Shown one piece after another: positions 1 to 5,917 of a DNA stretch of 5,917 nt (its first letter is position 1; each line of letters opens with the position of its first letter). Source of the stretch: Flavipsychrobacter stenotrophus. GTDB lineage: Bacteria; Bacteroidota; Bacteroidia; Chitinophagales; Chitinophagaceae. The notes under the pieces were generated by a model. The model had not been told where the DNA came from and did not search any database. It saw only the letters and a list, made by a program, of their open reading frames with translations. The DNA is taken from NCBI GenBank assembly GCA_947371715.1, contig CANBQQ010000217.1, forward strand, positions 1-5,917. The letters run 5' to 3'. A program made the position numbers and the translations under genes.

Positions 1-775
1 ATTGGTCAGAGTTAGATGTCTTCTCGTCATATACCACCGCTTTGTTAGTAAAGGCTATCCGATACCCACGTCCTACAATTTCATTCTGTAATACCTTATC
101 AAATCCTGCACCGGTTATGTCCAATTTTTCCAGACACTCTTTGTACAATTCAGTAGTAAATGCCATCCCCGATCCTGCTAGTGTAGCAGACGATCCCAGA
201 TCGAAGAGGGCCTCGCCATCATAAAAATGGTAGTACATGTCGCGGGCTGCGTCCAGGCAGGCCACTGTTGTATCCATGTTTTTCGCTTTACGCAATCCTT
301 GTACAGCTGCAAACCCTTCATCAAACAGCTTGTTTAACTCCGTCAAGTATTGCGGATCTACAAGATTGTCACTGTCTATGATTGTCAATCGTTCGTGATT
401 GCGCTGAAACCGGTTGATTGCATAGAAATGCGATCGGGTATTACTGCCCAGCGTTTCTTCCGGCCTTAGTACAATAATGCGTTTGTCCTCAAATTTCAGG
501 TTACTAATGTCGCACTTATCTGCAACTATATAAACAAGGTAATTGCTGTATTTAAGCTTAAGAATAGAATCTGTAACAACCTTAAGCATGTAAGTCTGTT
601 CATATGCAGTTACGATTATCGCGTAGTCAGCCTCGTCATTGCGAACAGTCGTATTCCTAAACTTATATTGGCCGGAGATCAGGTGCAGCACATACAAAAT
701 CAAAGGCAATACAAGATTGTAGCCGATAAGTACCTGCAGTACTATCCATAGGTTCATCAGTATTATGTGGTTCAT
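1..775 (-). CDS. Membrane-anchored family 2 glycosyltransferase, 3' end outside window
   Basis: This is the N-terminal 258 residues of a processive-type GT2 enzyme; the gene runs off the left edge with no stop. One hydrophobic segment lies at about residues 9-34, followed by a cytoplasmic GT-A domain. Visible motifs are IIVTAYEQ (53-60) opening the fold, VADKCD (84-89) at the first nucleotide-sugar aspartate, IDSDN (133-137) as the metal-binding DxD equivalent, and AGSGMAF (200-206) of the acceptor region. FDKVLQNEI (225-233) sits where ED is usual, and YDEKT (249-253) normally comes shortly before QxxRW, which would lie outside the window. The family transfers sugars from nucleotide donors, as in poly-GlcNAc, hyaluronan or cellulose-like synthases; the donor cannot be told here. 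The ATG overlaps the stop of the upstream co-polymerase gene (ATGA), suggesting translational coupling. A second in-frame ATG at 757-755 (Met7) is an alternative start. The family call is firm; the glycan is unknown. Confidence 0.88.
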   Translation of the reverse strand, partial: MNHIILMNLWIVLQVLIGYNLVLPLILYVLHLISGQYKFRNTTVRNDEADYAIIVTAYEQTYMLKVVTDSILKLKYSNYLVYIVADKCDISNLKFEDKRIIVLRPEETLGSNTRSHFYAINRFQRNHERLTIIDSDNLVDPQYLTELNKLFDEGFAAVQGLRKAKNMDTTVACLDAARDMYYHFYDGEALFDLGSSATLAGSGMAFTTELYKECLEKLDITGAGFDKVLQNEIVGRGYRIAFTNKAVVYDEKTSNSDQ

Positions 776-2970
776 TGATCAGCCTTTTTACGGAAGAAAC
801 GACGCTTAGGTTTTGGGGCGTCCTCATCTTCTGTCAGCCTGTTCATAACCCACCCTATATACTTGTTGTTCAGTGACTTAAGATATCCTACAAATATCTT
901 CTTCTCACCATTAATTACCTTGTTGGCTTCAAAAGATGCGATCACTTTATCGGTCACAGCTATCCATTCCTTAGCCTGGTTCATTGTATTTAGTGAAGAA
1001 GACTCAACGATTATAATATCAAATGCATCTTTCAACTGCTGTATCTTCTGCCTGATGATCGCTTCTGTGTTGATCTCAAACAGAGATATATCTTGACCCT
1101 TGTTGCCAATAATGGTTATGTCTGTTTCTTCTCCCGGGTAAGGGATATTGGTGCGACCTGTAAGGAAATCTTCTATATAGTATGCCGGGTCGGTAAGGGT
1201 AGAGATAGTGTTGTTGGTAAAGTTGCCATCTATAAGCAATACCTTCTTATTGACCATGGTATAGGCGCTTGCCAGGCACATGGCCAGGAATGTCTTTCCT
1301 TCTCCCTCGCCAAGGCTGGTAACAGTGAGCATGTGATTGCCTTCCATGCAGTTCTCTGTTTCAAACCTTACAGATCGCAGCTGGTTCCGGAATTCCTGGT
1401 CAATAACACTATCGTTATCAGGTGCCCAAAGCTCATTTAGATTCAACAATGAAGAATGTACAATGTAGGGGAGTGTTCCTAATACAGGAAGGTTAGTTTT
1501 GTTAGACAGCTCGTCCACATATTTCAGCGAGTTGTCGAGATAGAATAATAAGAATATAACCAAGAGGCAAACCACAAGGCTACCAATGCCGCTTACTAAC
1601 ACAAGCAGCATTTTCTTAGATGGTAACTTGTTGCCAGGCATAGCCATCTCTATTTGCTTTATCTGTGCGCTTGAGTTGAATGCCATTGTGGCCTGGTTAT
1701 ACTTCTTTTGTATCTCCACATACTCCTGGCTGGCCACGCTTATGTTGCCCTCGTAGGTATTAATAGTAGCCTCTTTAGGAACTAATGTATCAAAGCGGTT
1801 GTTCAGCCTTCTCAGCTCTTTTTGTAAAGATTTGATACCACTTTGCGCCATGTCCCTGTTTACTTCAAGGCTTATTCGCTGAGATACAAGATTGTCTTTG
1901 GTAGCATTCGGATTGGCAGTGTACCTGTTGCTGGCCTGGGTAAGTACCAGTTTTTTCGCATTGACCAATGAGTCGATCTTCTTCAGATATTTACTCTCAA
2001 AGCCGCTCTTGGTATATTCATCCTGTGCTATGTTTATCTGCTCGGTTAAGCTGATAACTGATTGATTCATAGAAGATAATACCTTGTCTATGTTACGCTG
2101 TTCTTCCGATGTGAATTTTTCATTCAGGTTTTCCAGCGCACCGGTATTGGCATCAATTGTCTTTTGTACTTCCTGTATTTTGTTCTCAAACTCAGTTATC
2201 TGTGCATAAAGGCTCTTTCCCTGATCTGTAAGATTCAGCAAGCGGTTATCTATCTTAAATCTCTTAAGAGAACCCATGCTTGTGTCAAGCGCATTTCTCT
2301 TTTCATTGAGTAGATCACCTAAGAATTTAATGGTCCTTTCTTCACTTTCGTGATTGATAGAAGTATGATATGCTATAAACTCCGAAAACAACGTATTTAC
2401 TGCAAAGGCAGATAGCACAGGTGATTCAGATTCAAACTCTGCTGTAATAAAGTCACTATTGTCTATTCGGTAGACGCGCATTTTTTTAGACAATGACTCA
2501 TAGTCATACCCCATAGATATGATAAGGTCATTCAACCCTTTCTGGTCCTGGTCCCAAAGTGATAATGGTTGTCTTTTGCTGTAAAGGTCTTTATATACTG
2601 TTATAGCATGTTTGCGGGCATTTTCATTCAATTCACCCATAAGCTTGCTGGCCTTCCTGAACGGGTCTTCGCCTTCCAGGTCATGAAGAATCAGTTTGTA
2701 GGACACCTGGTCATACACCTTCTTCATCTGCATGAGTTGTATCATGTTGCCAAATTCCTGGCTCACCTTAGACTCCTGCAAGGGATTGGCATCCAGTATA
2801 GACATTTGCGCAGACGCTTTGACAATACCGGCTGCAAGGCTACCTTTTGATGAATACACATTGGGCAACTTGCGGGTAAGTATAAATGCAATGACCATTA
2901 CCAATACTGGTATGGCCATTAATGTGTACTTCTGCTTCTTTAATATATTTAAGAATCTCTTTCCTTCCAT
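772..2970 (-). CDS. Wzc/ExoP-like polysaccharide co-polymerase with atypical BY-kinase domain
   Basis: The 732-residue length is normal for Wzc-type proteins. The order is: short cytoplasmic N terminus, TM1 (about 16-32), Wzz-type periplasmic region with long coiled coils (about 205-445, GNVR-like stretch near 397-433), a Pro/Lys motif LPSKK (449-453), TM2 (about 454-477), then a cytoplasmic P-loop domain (about 515-710). NLPVLGTLP after TM2 is typical of the family. The P-loop is GEGEGKT with K559. Walker A' reads LLIDGNF (D581, with N583 where a second Asp is usual), and Walker B reads IIIVESS (E656 where Asp is usual). The tail is acidic then basic (EDED, PKRRFFRKK) with no tyrosine cluster; the last Tyr is about 704. 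It probably sits in the inner membrane and controls glycan polymerisation or export. ATP binding is plausible, while tyrosine autokinase activity is doubtful. It lies 5 bp after the TolC-like gene and overlaps the glycosyltransferase gene by 4 bp. Confidence 0.92.
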   Translation of the reverse strand: MEGKRFLNILKKQKYTLMAIPVLVMVIAFILTRKLPNVYSSKGSLAAGIVKASAQMSILDANPLQESKVSQEFGNMIQLMQMKKVYDQVSYKLILHDLEGEDPFRKASKLMGELNENARKHAITVYKDLYSKRQPLSLWDQDQKGLNDLIISMGYDYESLSKKMRVYRIDNSDFITAEFESESPVLSAFAVNTLFSEFIAYHTSINHESEERTIKFLGDLLNEKRNALDTSMGSLKRFKIDNRLLNLTDQGKSLYAQITEFENKIQEVQKTIDANTGALENLNEKFTSEEQRNIDKVLSSMNQSVISLTEQINIAQDEYTKSGFESKYLKKIDSLVNAKKLVLTQASNRYTANPNATKDNLVSQRISLEVNRDMAQSGIKSLQKELRRLNNRFDTLVPKEATINTYEGNISVASQEYVEIQKKYNQATMAFNSSAQIKQIEMAMPGNKLPSKKMLLVLVSGIGSLVVCLLVIFLLFYLDNSLKYVDELSNKTNLPVLGTLPYIVHSSLLNLNELWAPDNDSVIDQEFRNQLRSVRFETENCMEGNHMLTVTSLGEGEGKTFLAMCLASAYTMVNKKVLLIDGNFTNNTISTLTDPAYYIEDFLTGRTNIPYPGEETDITIIGNKGQDISLFEINTEAIIRQKIQQLKDAFDIIIVESSSLNTMNQAKEWIAVTDKVIASFEANKVINGEKKIFVGYLKSLNNKYIGWVMNRLTEDEDAPKPKRRFFRKKADQ

Positions 2971-2975
2971 TAAGT

Positions 2976-3656
2976 CTAGTTAAATTCTTCCAGTTTTGCA
3001 CTCAACACTTCTTCCAGCGCTGCTTTTGCCCGTAGCACTGCTGCCTCGGCTTCTATTTTATTCTGAGAAGATACGGAATAAAGTACAAGTACCTTACTAT
3101 AGTTATCAAAGGTCTCGATACCCAGCTCGTATTTGTATTTGATCTGTGTCTGAGAAATGTCTGCATCACTGGCAGATTTGGATCTCAGGTTAAGAATGGC
3201 CAATTTTTCAACATAGGCAAAATACCTGTCTTTTACCATCTGTTCTATGTTCAGTGTAAATTCGGCTTTGTCTTCTTCCGCGACCTTCTTTTCTTCACGT
3301 GCCATCTTTATAGTAGCCGGGCGCGAAAGTAGGGCCCCGAAATTTAGGAATACTCCGGGAGAGTAACCCGTTAAAGATTGGTTTTGCGATACCGGAGCAT
3401 TACTTACAGAGGCATTGTAGGTATAACTGAATGTGAGTCCGTCAAACCATCCCCATTTGGCTTTGTTTACTCCCAGTTTGGCTTCCTTAATTTTGTGTTC
3501 ATATTTTTTCATTCTCGGATACCTTACTTTGGCGGTATCTATCATGCGTTGCAGCAGGTTGTAGTCCACACTGGCCATCATAGACTGTTGGGCGGGCGCA
3601 GTGAAGGCAATGCATACAAGAAAAATGGCAATCAGTAACTTATATCTGGCGATCAT
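2976..3656 (-). CDS. Half-size TolC/OEP-family outer membrane protein
   Basis: A 226-residue secreted protein. Residues 1-22 look like a signal peptide (basic start, hydrophobic core, cleavage likely after APA before QQ). The mature part follows the order of one TolC structural repeat: helix (about 29-67), beta strand (LTFSYTYNASV, 74-84), beta strand (GVFLNFGALL, 101-110), long helix (about 112-165) and a second helix (about 168-222) ending in an Ala/Glu-rich coiled coil. NFGALLSRPATIKMA matches the strand-to-helix junction of OEP repeats. Ordinary TolC proteins have two such repeats and over 400 residues; this has one and no broken remnant beside it, so it appears naturally short. It is the first gene of the operon, just upstream of the co-polymerase, and may provide the outer-membrane or periplasmic part of the glycan exporter. 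The start is the only ATG giving a full signal peptide; no clear Shine-Dalgarno is seen. Family likely, exact role inferred. Confidence 0.82.
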   Translation of the reverse strand: MIARYKLLIAIFLVCIAFTAPAQQSMMASVDYNLLQRMIDTAKVRYPRMKKYEHKIKEAKLGVNKAKWGWFDGLTFSYTYNASVSNAPVSQNQSLTGYSPGVFLNFGALLSRPATIKMAREEKKVAEEDKAEFTLNIEQMVKDRYFAYVEKLAILNLRSKSASDADISQTQIKYKYELGIETFDNYSKVLVLYSVSSQNKIEAEAAVLRAKAALEEVLSAKLEEFN

Positions 3657-3720
3657 TTAAAGTTGTCAATAGATTTATGAAGTCAAAAAACACTTAAAGA
3701 TGGTCACAAATAACCACCTA

Positions 3721-3785
3721 TACAAATAGAGCAAATTAAATTATAATTATAAAATAATCGCTATTGTTACAAATAGCATCAAATT
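3721..3785 (+). repeat. Two-copy direct repeat TACAAATAG...CAAATT
   Basis: TACAAATAG occurs at 3721-3729 and again at 3768-3776, 47 bp apart. Each copy is followed, after 2 or 3 bases, by CAAATT (3732-3737 and 3780-3785). The composite repeat could be a pair of protein-binding half-sites in the divergent promoter region, or the remains of a local duplication. The second copy overlaps both the palindrome and a -7 candidate. AT-rich composition lowers its significance. Confidence 0.35.
3760..3777. promoter_or_regulatory. Operator-like inverted repeat
   Basis: GCTATT and AATAGC form 6-bp perfect inverted arms around a 6-bp spacer (GTTACA). The site lies just downstream of the minus-strand -7 candidate at 3780-3787, around the predicted start of transcription of the leftward operon. 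A position and size like this would suit a dimeric repressor. The short arms in AT-rich DNA mean chance is a real possibility. Confidence 0.28.
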
Positions 3786-3787
3786 TA
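3780..3787 (-). promoter_or_regulatory. Candidate Bacteroidota -7 element for the exopolysaccharide operon
   Basis: Read on the minus strand this is TAAATTTG, an exact match to TAnnTTTG, the -7 consensus of the Bacteroidota primary sigma factor. It would give a leader of roughly 120 nt before the TolC-like gene. No TTTG -33 element stands at the expected 19-23 bp upstream, so the call is tentative. Confidence 0.3.
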
Positions 3788-3829
3788 AGAAATACACCTT
3801 AATTTTTGCCTACTTATTTAATGTATGCG

Positions 3830-3837
3830 CAAATGTA
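3830..3837 (-). promoter_or_regulatory. Second candidate -7 element for the exopolysaccharide operon
   Basis: Minus-strand TACATTTG is another exact TAnnTTTG match. It would imply a leader near 170 nt for the TolC-like gene. As with the other candidate, no convincing -33 element is visible, and such short motifs arise easily in AT-rich DNA. Confidence 0.22.
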
Positions 3838-3908
3838 ATTAGTTTTACAAGTAAGATACTTACGTTATTAACCGATTTTCGGCTTGTTTCACTAACCTAA
3901 TTTTATGT

Positions 3909-4559
3909 ATGTCTATTGCAGATAAAATAAAAAGTAACCCTAAGCTAAAGAATATGGTCCATCGCATGCTTATCCCGAGGGGAGAAGCCAGGCCAAGACT
4001 TTGGGTGAAACTGTTTCTTAACCGGTTTATTCATAAGCGTGGGGCGGGATCAACTATCCGTTTCAATACACGTATGGATGTAGTGCCGTTCAACAAGTTT
4101 GCGTTGGGCAAGGGGTCTGTAATTGAAGATTTTTCAACAGTTAATAATGGTGTAGGGGATGTGATGATCGGCAGTAATACGCTGATCGGAATGAGTAATG
4201 TACTGATAGGACCGATATCCATTGGTAACAATGTAATATTCGCACAGAACATTGTGGCCAGTGGCCTTAACCATGAGTATAAAGATATTAACCTGCCTAT
4301 ACACGAACAAAAGGTTACTGTCGCCCAGATAACTGTGGGTGATGATTGTTGGGTAGCAGCTAATGCTGTATTAACTGCTGGTGTTACTATTGGTAAGCAT
4401 TGCGTTGTAGCGGCAGGGGCGGTAGTAACCAAAGATGTGCCGGATTACACCGTTGTAGCAGGTAATCCAGCAAAGGCGATCAAGCAGTATGACCATACCA
4501 TGAAGGAGTGGGTAAGGGTAGACCAGATGGTTAAATCCAAGCCTAAGCCGGTGCAGTAA
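3909..4559 (+). CDS. Hexapeptide-repeat (left-handed beta-helix) O-acetyltransferase
   Basis: A 216-residue acyltransferase of the LacA/NodL/WcaF type, expected to move acetyl from acetyl-CoA to a sugar hydroxyl in the cytoplasm. Hexapeptide turns run from about residue 65 to 185. SGLNHEY (118-124) carries the probable catalytic His122. GDDCWVAANAVLTAG (144-158) and VAAGAVVTKDVPDY (167-180) form the closing coils, and VVAGNPAKAI (182-191) is the family's typical C-terminal signature. The N-terminal 60 residues are basic and the last 25 extend past the helix. The start at 3909 gives MSIADKIK; an ATG four bases earlier (3905) is in another frame and stops after six codons. No Shine-Dalgarno is visible. 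It is transcribed away from the exopolysaccharide operon and may acetylate that glycan or a precursor. The family is clear, but the acceptor is unknown; serine or antibiotic acetylation is less likely in this context. Confidence 0.88.
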   Translation: MSIADKIKSNPKLKNMVHRMLIPRGEARPRLWVKLFLNRFIHKRGAGSTIRFNTRMDVVPFNKFALGKGSVIEDFSTVNNGVGDVMIGSNTLIGMSNVLIGPISIGNNVIFAQNIVASGLNHEYKDINLPIHEQKVTVAQITVGDDCWVAANAVLTAGVTIGKHCVVAAGAVVTKDVPDYTVVAGNPAKAIKQYDHTMKEWVRVDQMVKSKPKPVQ

Positions 4560-4620
4560 CAAACAGATAAATCAGATAATGTAGATTTTCTCGCAGCGGT
4601 TTGTGCGTTCTACCAGAGAG

Positions 4621-4661
4621 ACAAACAAAAAATAGGGCACCTCGTTTGAGATGCCCTATTT
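4621..4661 (-). terminator. Intrinsic terminator of odhB, possibly bidirectional
   Basis: Complementary arms 4630-4643 and 4648-4661 enclose a 4-nt loop. In the minus-strand transcript the stem is 14 bp with one U-G wobble and is followed by a run of six U that begins in the stem and continues as GUUUGU, the classic form for the gene ending at 4682. In the plus-strand transcript the same stem has a C-A mismatch and a weaker U run, so it may also stop transcription from the convergent acetyltransferase gene. Confidence 0.85.
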
Positions 4662-4681
4662 ACTTATAAAGGAGTTGATAA

Positions 4682-5902
4682 TTACAGTTCCAAAAGAGCC
4701 TTAACCGGATCCTTGCCGATCAGCATCAGTTCAGGGTTTTCCAGCAATTCTTTAACTCTTACCAGGAAGCCTACAGACTCGCGGCCATCGATGATGCGGT
4801 GGTCATAGCTAAGTGCCAGGTACATCATAGGGCGGATCTCTACTTTGCCGTTGATGGCCATAGGGCGATCCTGGATCTTATGCATACCTAGGATAGCAGA
4901 CTGAGGGATGTTGATAATAGGCGTAGACATCAGTGAGCCAAACACACCACCATTGGTGATTGTAAAGGTACCACCAGCCATTTCATCAGGAGTTAATTTG
5001 TTGTCGCGGGCTTTTTTAGCCAGTTCTACAACCTTCTGTTCTATACCGGCCATACTCAGGCTTTCTGCATTCCTGATGACAGGAACAACAAGGCCCTTAG
5101 GAGCTGAAACAGCTATAGATATATCGCAATAGTCGTGGTAGATCAGAGAATCGCCATCAATGTAGGCATTAACTGCAGGCCACTCTAACAAAGCCATGCT
5201 ACATGCTCTTGTGAAGAAAGACATAAAGCCCAGGTTCACACCGTGAGACTCTTTGAAAGAATCTTTATACAACTTACGTACTTCCATGATGCGGGTCATA
5301 TCCACTTCATTGAAGGTAGTAAGCATTGCAGTACTGTTCTTAGCTTCTACTAATCTGCGGCTGATGGTCTTGCGCAGGTTGCTCATTTTCTGAACCTTGT
5401 CTTCGCGGGTGAAAGCAGCAGCGCCACCACGTTTGCCGGCGTTGTTTATGGCTTCCAAAACATCCTGCTTCATGATCCTGCCCTGTGAGCCGGAACCCTT
5501 TACGTCAGCAGCATTAACCTGCTTATCGCTCATTATTGCATTAGCTACCGGTGTAGCCTTTACATCAGCTTGTGGTGCAGCCTTAGGTGCTTCAGCAGCT
5601 TTTTCAGCTTTTGGAGCAACAGGGGCAGCAGCCGGTGCCGGAGCAGCAGGAGCGCCCGCCGGCTTAGCAGCAGTCTCATCTATAGTGCAGGCAAGATCGC
5701 CGATCTTTAGCGTTGCATTCTCTTCGGCTACAATGTGTAGCGTACCAGCTTGTTCTGCGGTCAGTTCGAAAGTAGCTTTCTCAGATTCCAGTTCACATAA
5801 TACTTCATCTCTGTTTGCATAATCCCCTTCCTTTTTCAGCCATTTGACAAGGGTAACTTCACTTATTGATTCACCTACTGTAGGAACTTTAATTTCTATC
5901 AT
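4682..5902 (-). CDS. odhB: Dihydrolipoyllysine-residue succinyltransferase, E2 of 2-oxoglutarate dehydrogenase
   Basis: This 406-residue protein (also called sucB) is the E2 core of the 2-oxoglutarate dehydrogenase complex. It passes succinyl from the lipoyl arm to CoA in the TCA cycle, in the cytoplasm. A single lipoyl domain spans about 1-76, with Lys42 in ESEKAT as the lipoylation site. An Ala/Pro-rich flexible linker (about 77-112) follows, then the E3/E1-binding domain (about 115-153, with VKGSGSQGRIMKQDV) and the catalytic domain (about 165-406). The active-site motif is SYDHRIIDGR, with His368 and Asp372. TFTITNGGVFGS and STPIINIPQSAILGMH favour the succinyl- over the acetyl-transferase. 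Length and all motifs are normal. Only 15 bases upstream of the ATG are visible; a preceding odhA (E1) gene is commonly found there but lies outside the window. The gene converges on the acetyltransferase gene and ends just before a strong terminator. Confidence 0.96.
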   Translation of the reverse strand: MIEIKVPTVGESISEVTLVKWLKKEGDYANRDEVLCELESEKATFELTAEQAGTLHIVAEENATLKIGDLACTIDETAAKPAGAPAAPAPAAAPVAPKAEKAAEAPKAAPQADVKATPVANAIMSDKQVNAADVKGSGSQGRIMKQDVLEAINNAGKRGGAAAFTREDKVQKMSNLRKTISRRLVEAKNSTAMLTTFNEVDMTRIMEVRKLYKDSFKESHGVNLGFMSFFTRACSMALLEWPAVNAYIDGDSLIYHDYCDISIAVSAPKGLVVPVIRNAESLSMAGIEQKVVELAKKARDNKLTPDEMAGGTFTITNGGVFGSLMSTPIINIPQSAILGMHKIQDRPMAINGKVEIRPMMYLALSYDHRIIDGRESVGFLVRVKELLENPELMLIGKDPVKALLEL

Positions 5903-5917
5903 GAGAAAACTATTATT

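Larger units (their letters stand above)
3657..3908. promoter_or_regulatory. Divergent intergenic region between exopolysaccharide operon and acetyltransferase gene
   Basis: This 252-bp stretch is strongly AT-rich and has no credible coding sequence. It must carry the start signals for both the leftward polysaccharide operon and the rightward acetyltransferase gene. It contains two minus-strand matches to the Bacteroidota -7 element, one 18-bp imperfect palindrome and a repeated TACAAATAG sequence, listed separately. Neither -7 match has a well-spaced TTTG -33 element. For the plus strand only a weak pair is seen: TTTA at 3817-3820 and TAGTTTTA at 3840-3847, each one base off consensus with 19 bp between them. 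Confidence 0.6.

Noticed and set aside
1093..1440. 115-codon plus-strand reading frame
   Set aside because: It is antisense to the P-loop domain of the co-polymerase gene and shows no family features.
3600..3656. Possible lipoprotein signal in the TolC-like protein (Cys15 in the hydrophobic core)
   Set aside because: The residue before Cys is Val rather than Gly, Ala or Ser, and a normal signal peptidase site (APA before QQ) follows.
4031..4432. 133-codon minus-strand reading frame
   Set aside because: It lies wholly opposite the well-supported acetyltransferase gene, has no recognisable domain and its Thr/Leu/Pro-rich make-up mirrors the hexapeptide codons.
4587..4620. Possible second hairpin (TCTCGCA...TGCG...GAGA) after the acetyltransferase gene
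   Set aside because: The arms are only about 4 bp, badly spaced, and no U run follows; the strong hairpin at 4630-4661 explains termination.
5760..5800. Lipoyl motif ESEKA in odhB, differing from the E. coli-type ETDKV
   Set aside because: The lipoyl Lys and flanking acidic residues are intact; this is ordinary variation in E2 proteins.
5397..5822. 141-codon plus-strand reading frame rich in Ala, Ser and Phe
   Set aside because: It is antisense to the Ala/Pro-rich linker and binding domain of odhB; the biased composition is a by-product of that coding strand.

Overview
The window looks like a chromosomal segment of a Bacteroidota bacterium, probably of the Chitinophagia/Sphingobacteriia type. 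The evidence is moderate GC genes with very AT-rich spacers, starts without clear Shine-Dalgarno sequences, matches to the Bacteroidota promoter -7 element (TAnnTTTG), and the style of the encoded proteins. The genus cannot be fixed from sequence reading alone.

Layout: (i) 1-3656, minus strand, a three-gene exopolysaccharide-type operon read right to left. It encodes a secreted half-size TolC-family protein (3656-2976), then a Wzc/ExoP-like polysaccharide co-polymerase with an altered bacterial tyrosine kinase (BY-kinase) domain (2970-772), then a membrane-anchored family 2 glycosyltransferase (775 to beyond base 1). The spacing is tight: 5 bp between the first two genes and a 4-bp ATGA overlap between the last two. 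(ii) 3657-3908, an AT-rich divergent intergenic region with candidate promoter elements, a palindrome and a direct repeat. (iii) 3909-4559, plus strand, a left-handed beta-helix (hexapeptide) O-acetyltransferase. (iv) 4560-4681, a short convergent spacer with a clear intrinsic terminator. (v) 5902-4682, minus strand, odhB/sucB, the E2 subunit of 2-oxoglutarate dehydrogenase. This is a housekeeping TCA-cycle gene and marks the edge of the polysaccharide locus.

Inferred joint role: the glycosyltransferase would polymerise or extend a glycan at the inner membrane. The co-polymerase would span the periplasm and control chain export or length. The TolC-like protein would supply the outer-membrane conduit, and the divergent acetyltransferase may decorate the glycan. 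No Wza-type OPX protein, flippase or Wzy polymerase lies in the window, although the operon continues past base 1.

The most notable features are the single-repeat TolC-like protein placed where an OPX protein would be expected, and the apparent loss of BY-kinase catalytic residues and of the C-terminal tyrosine cluster in the co-polymerase. No tRNA, rRNA, CRISPR array or insertion sequence was seen.
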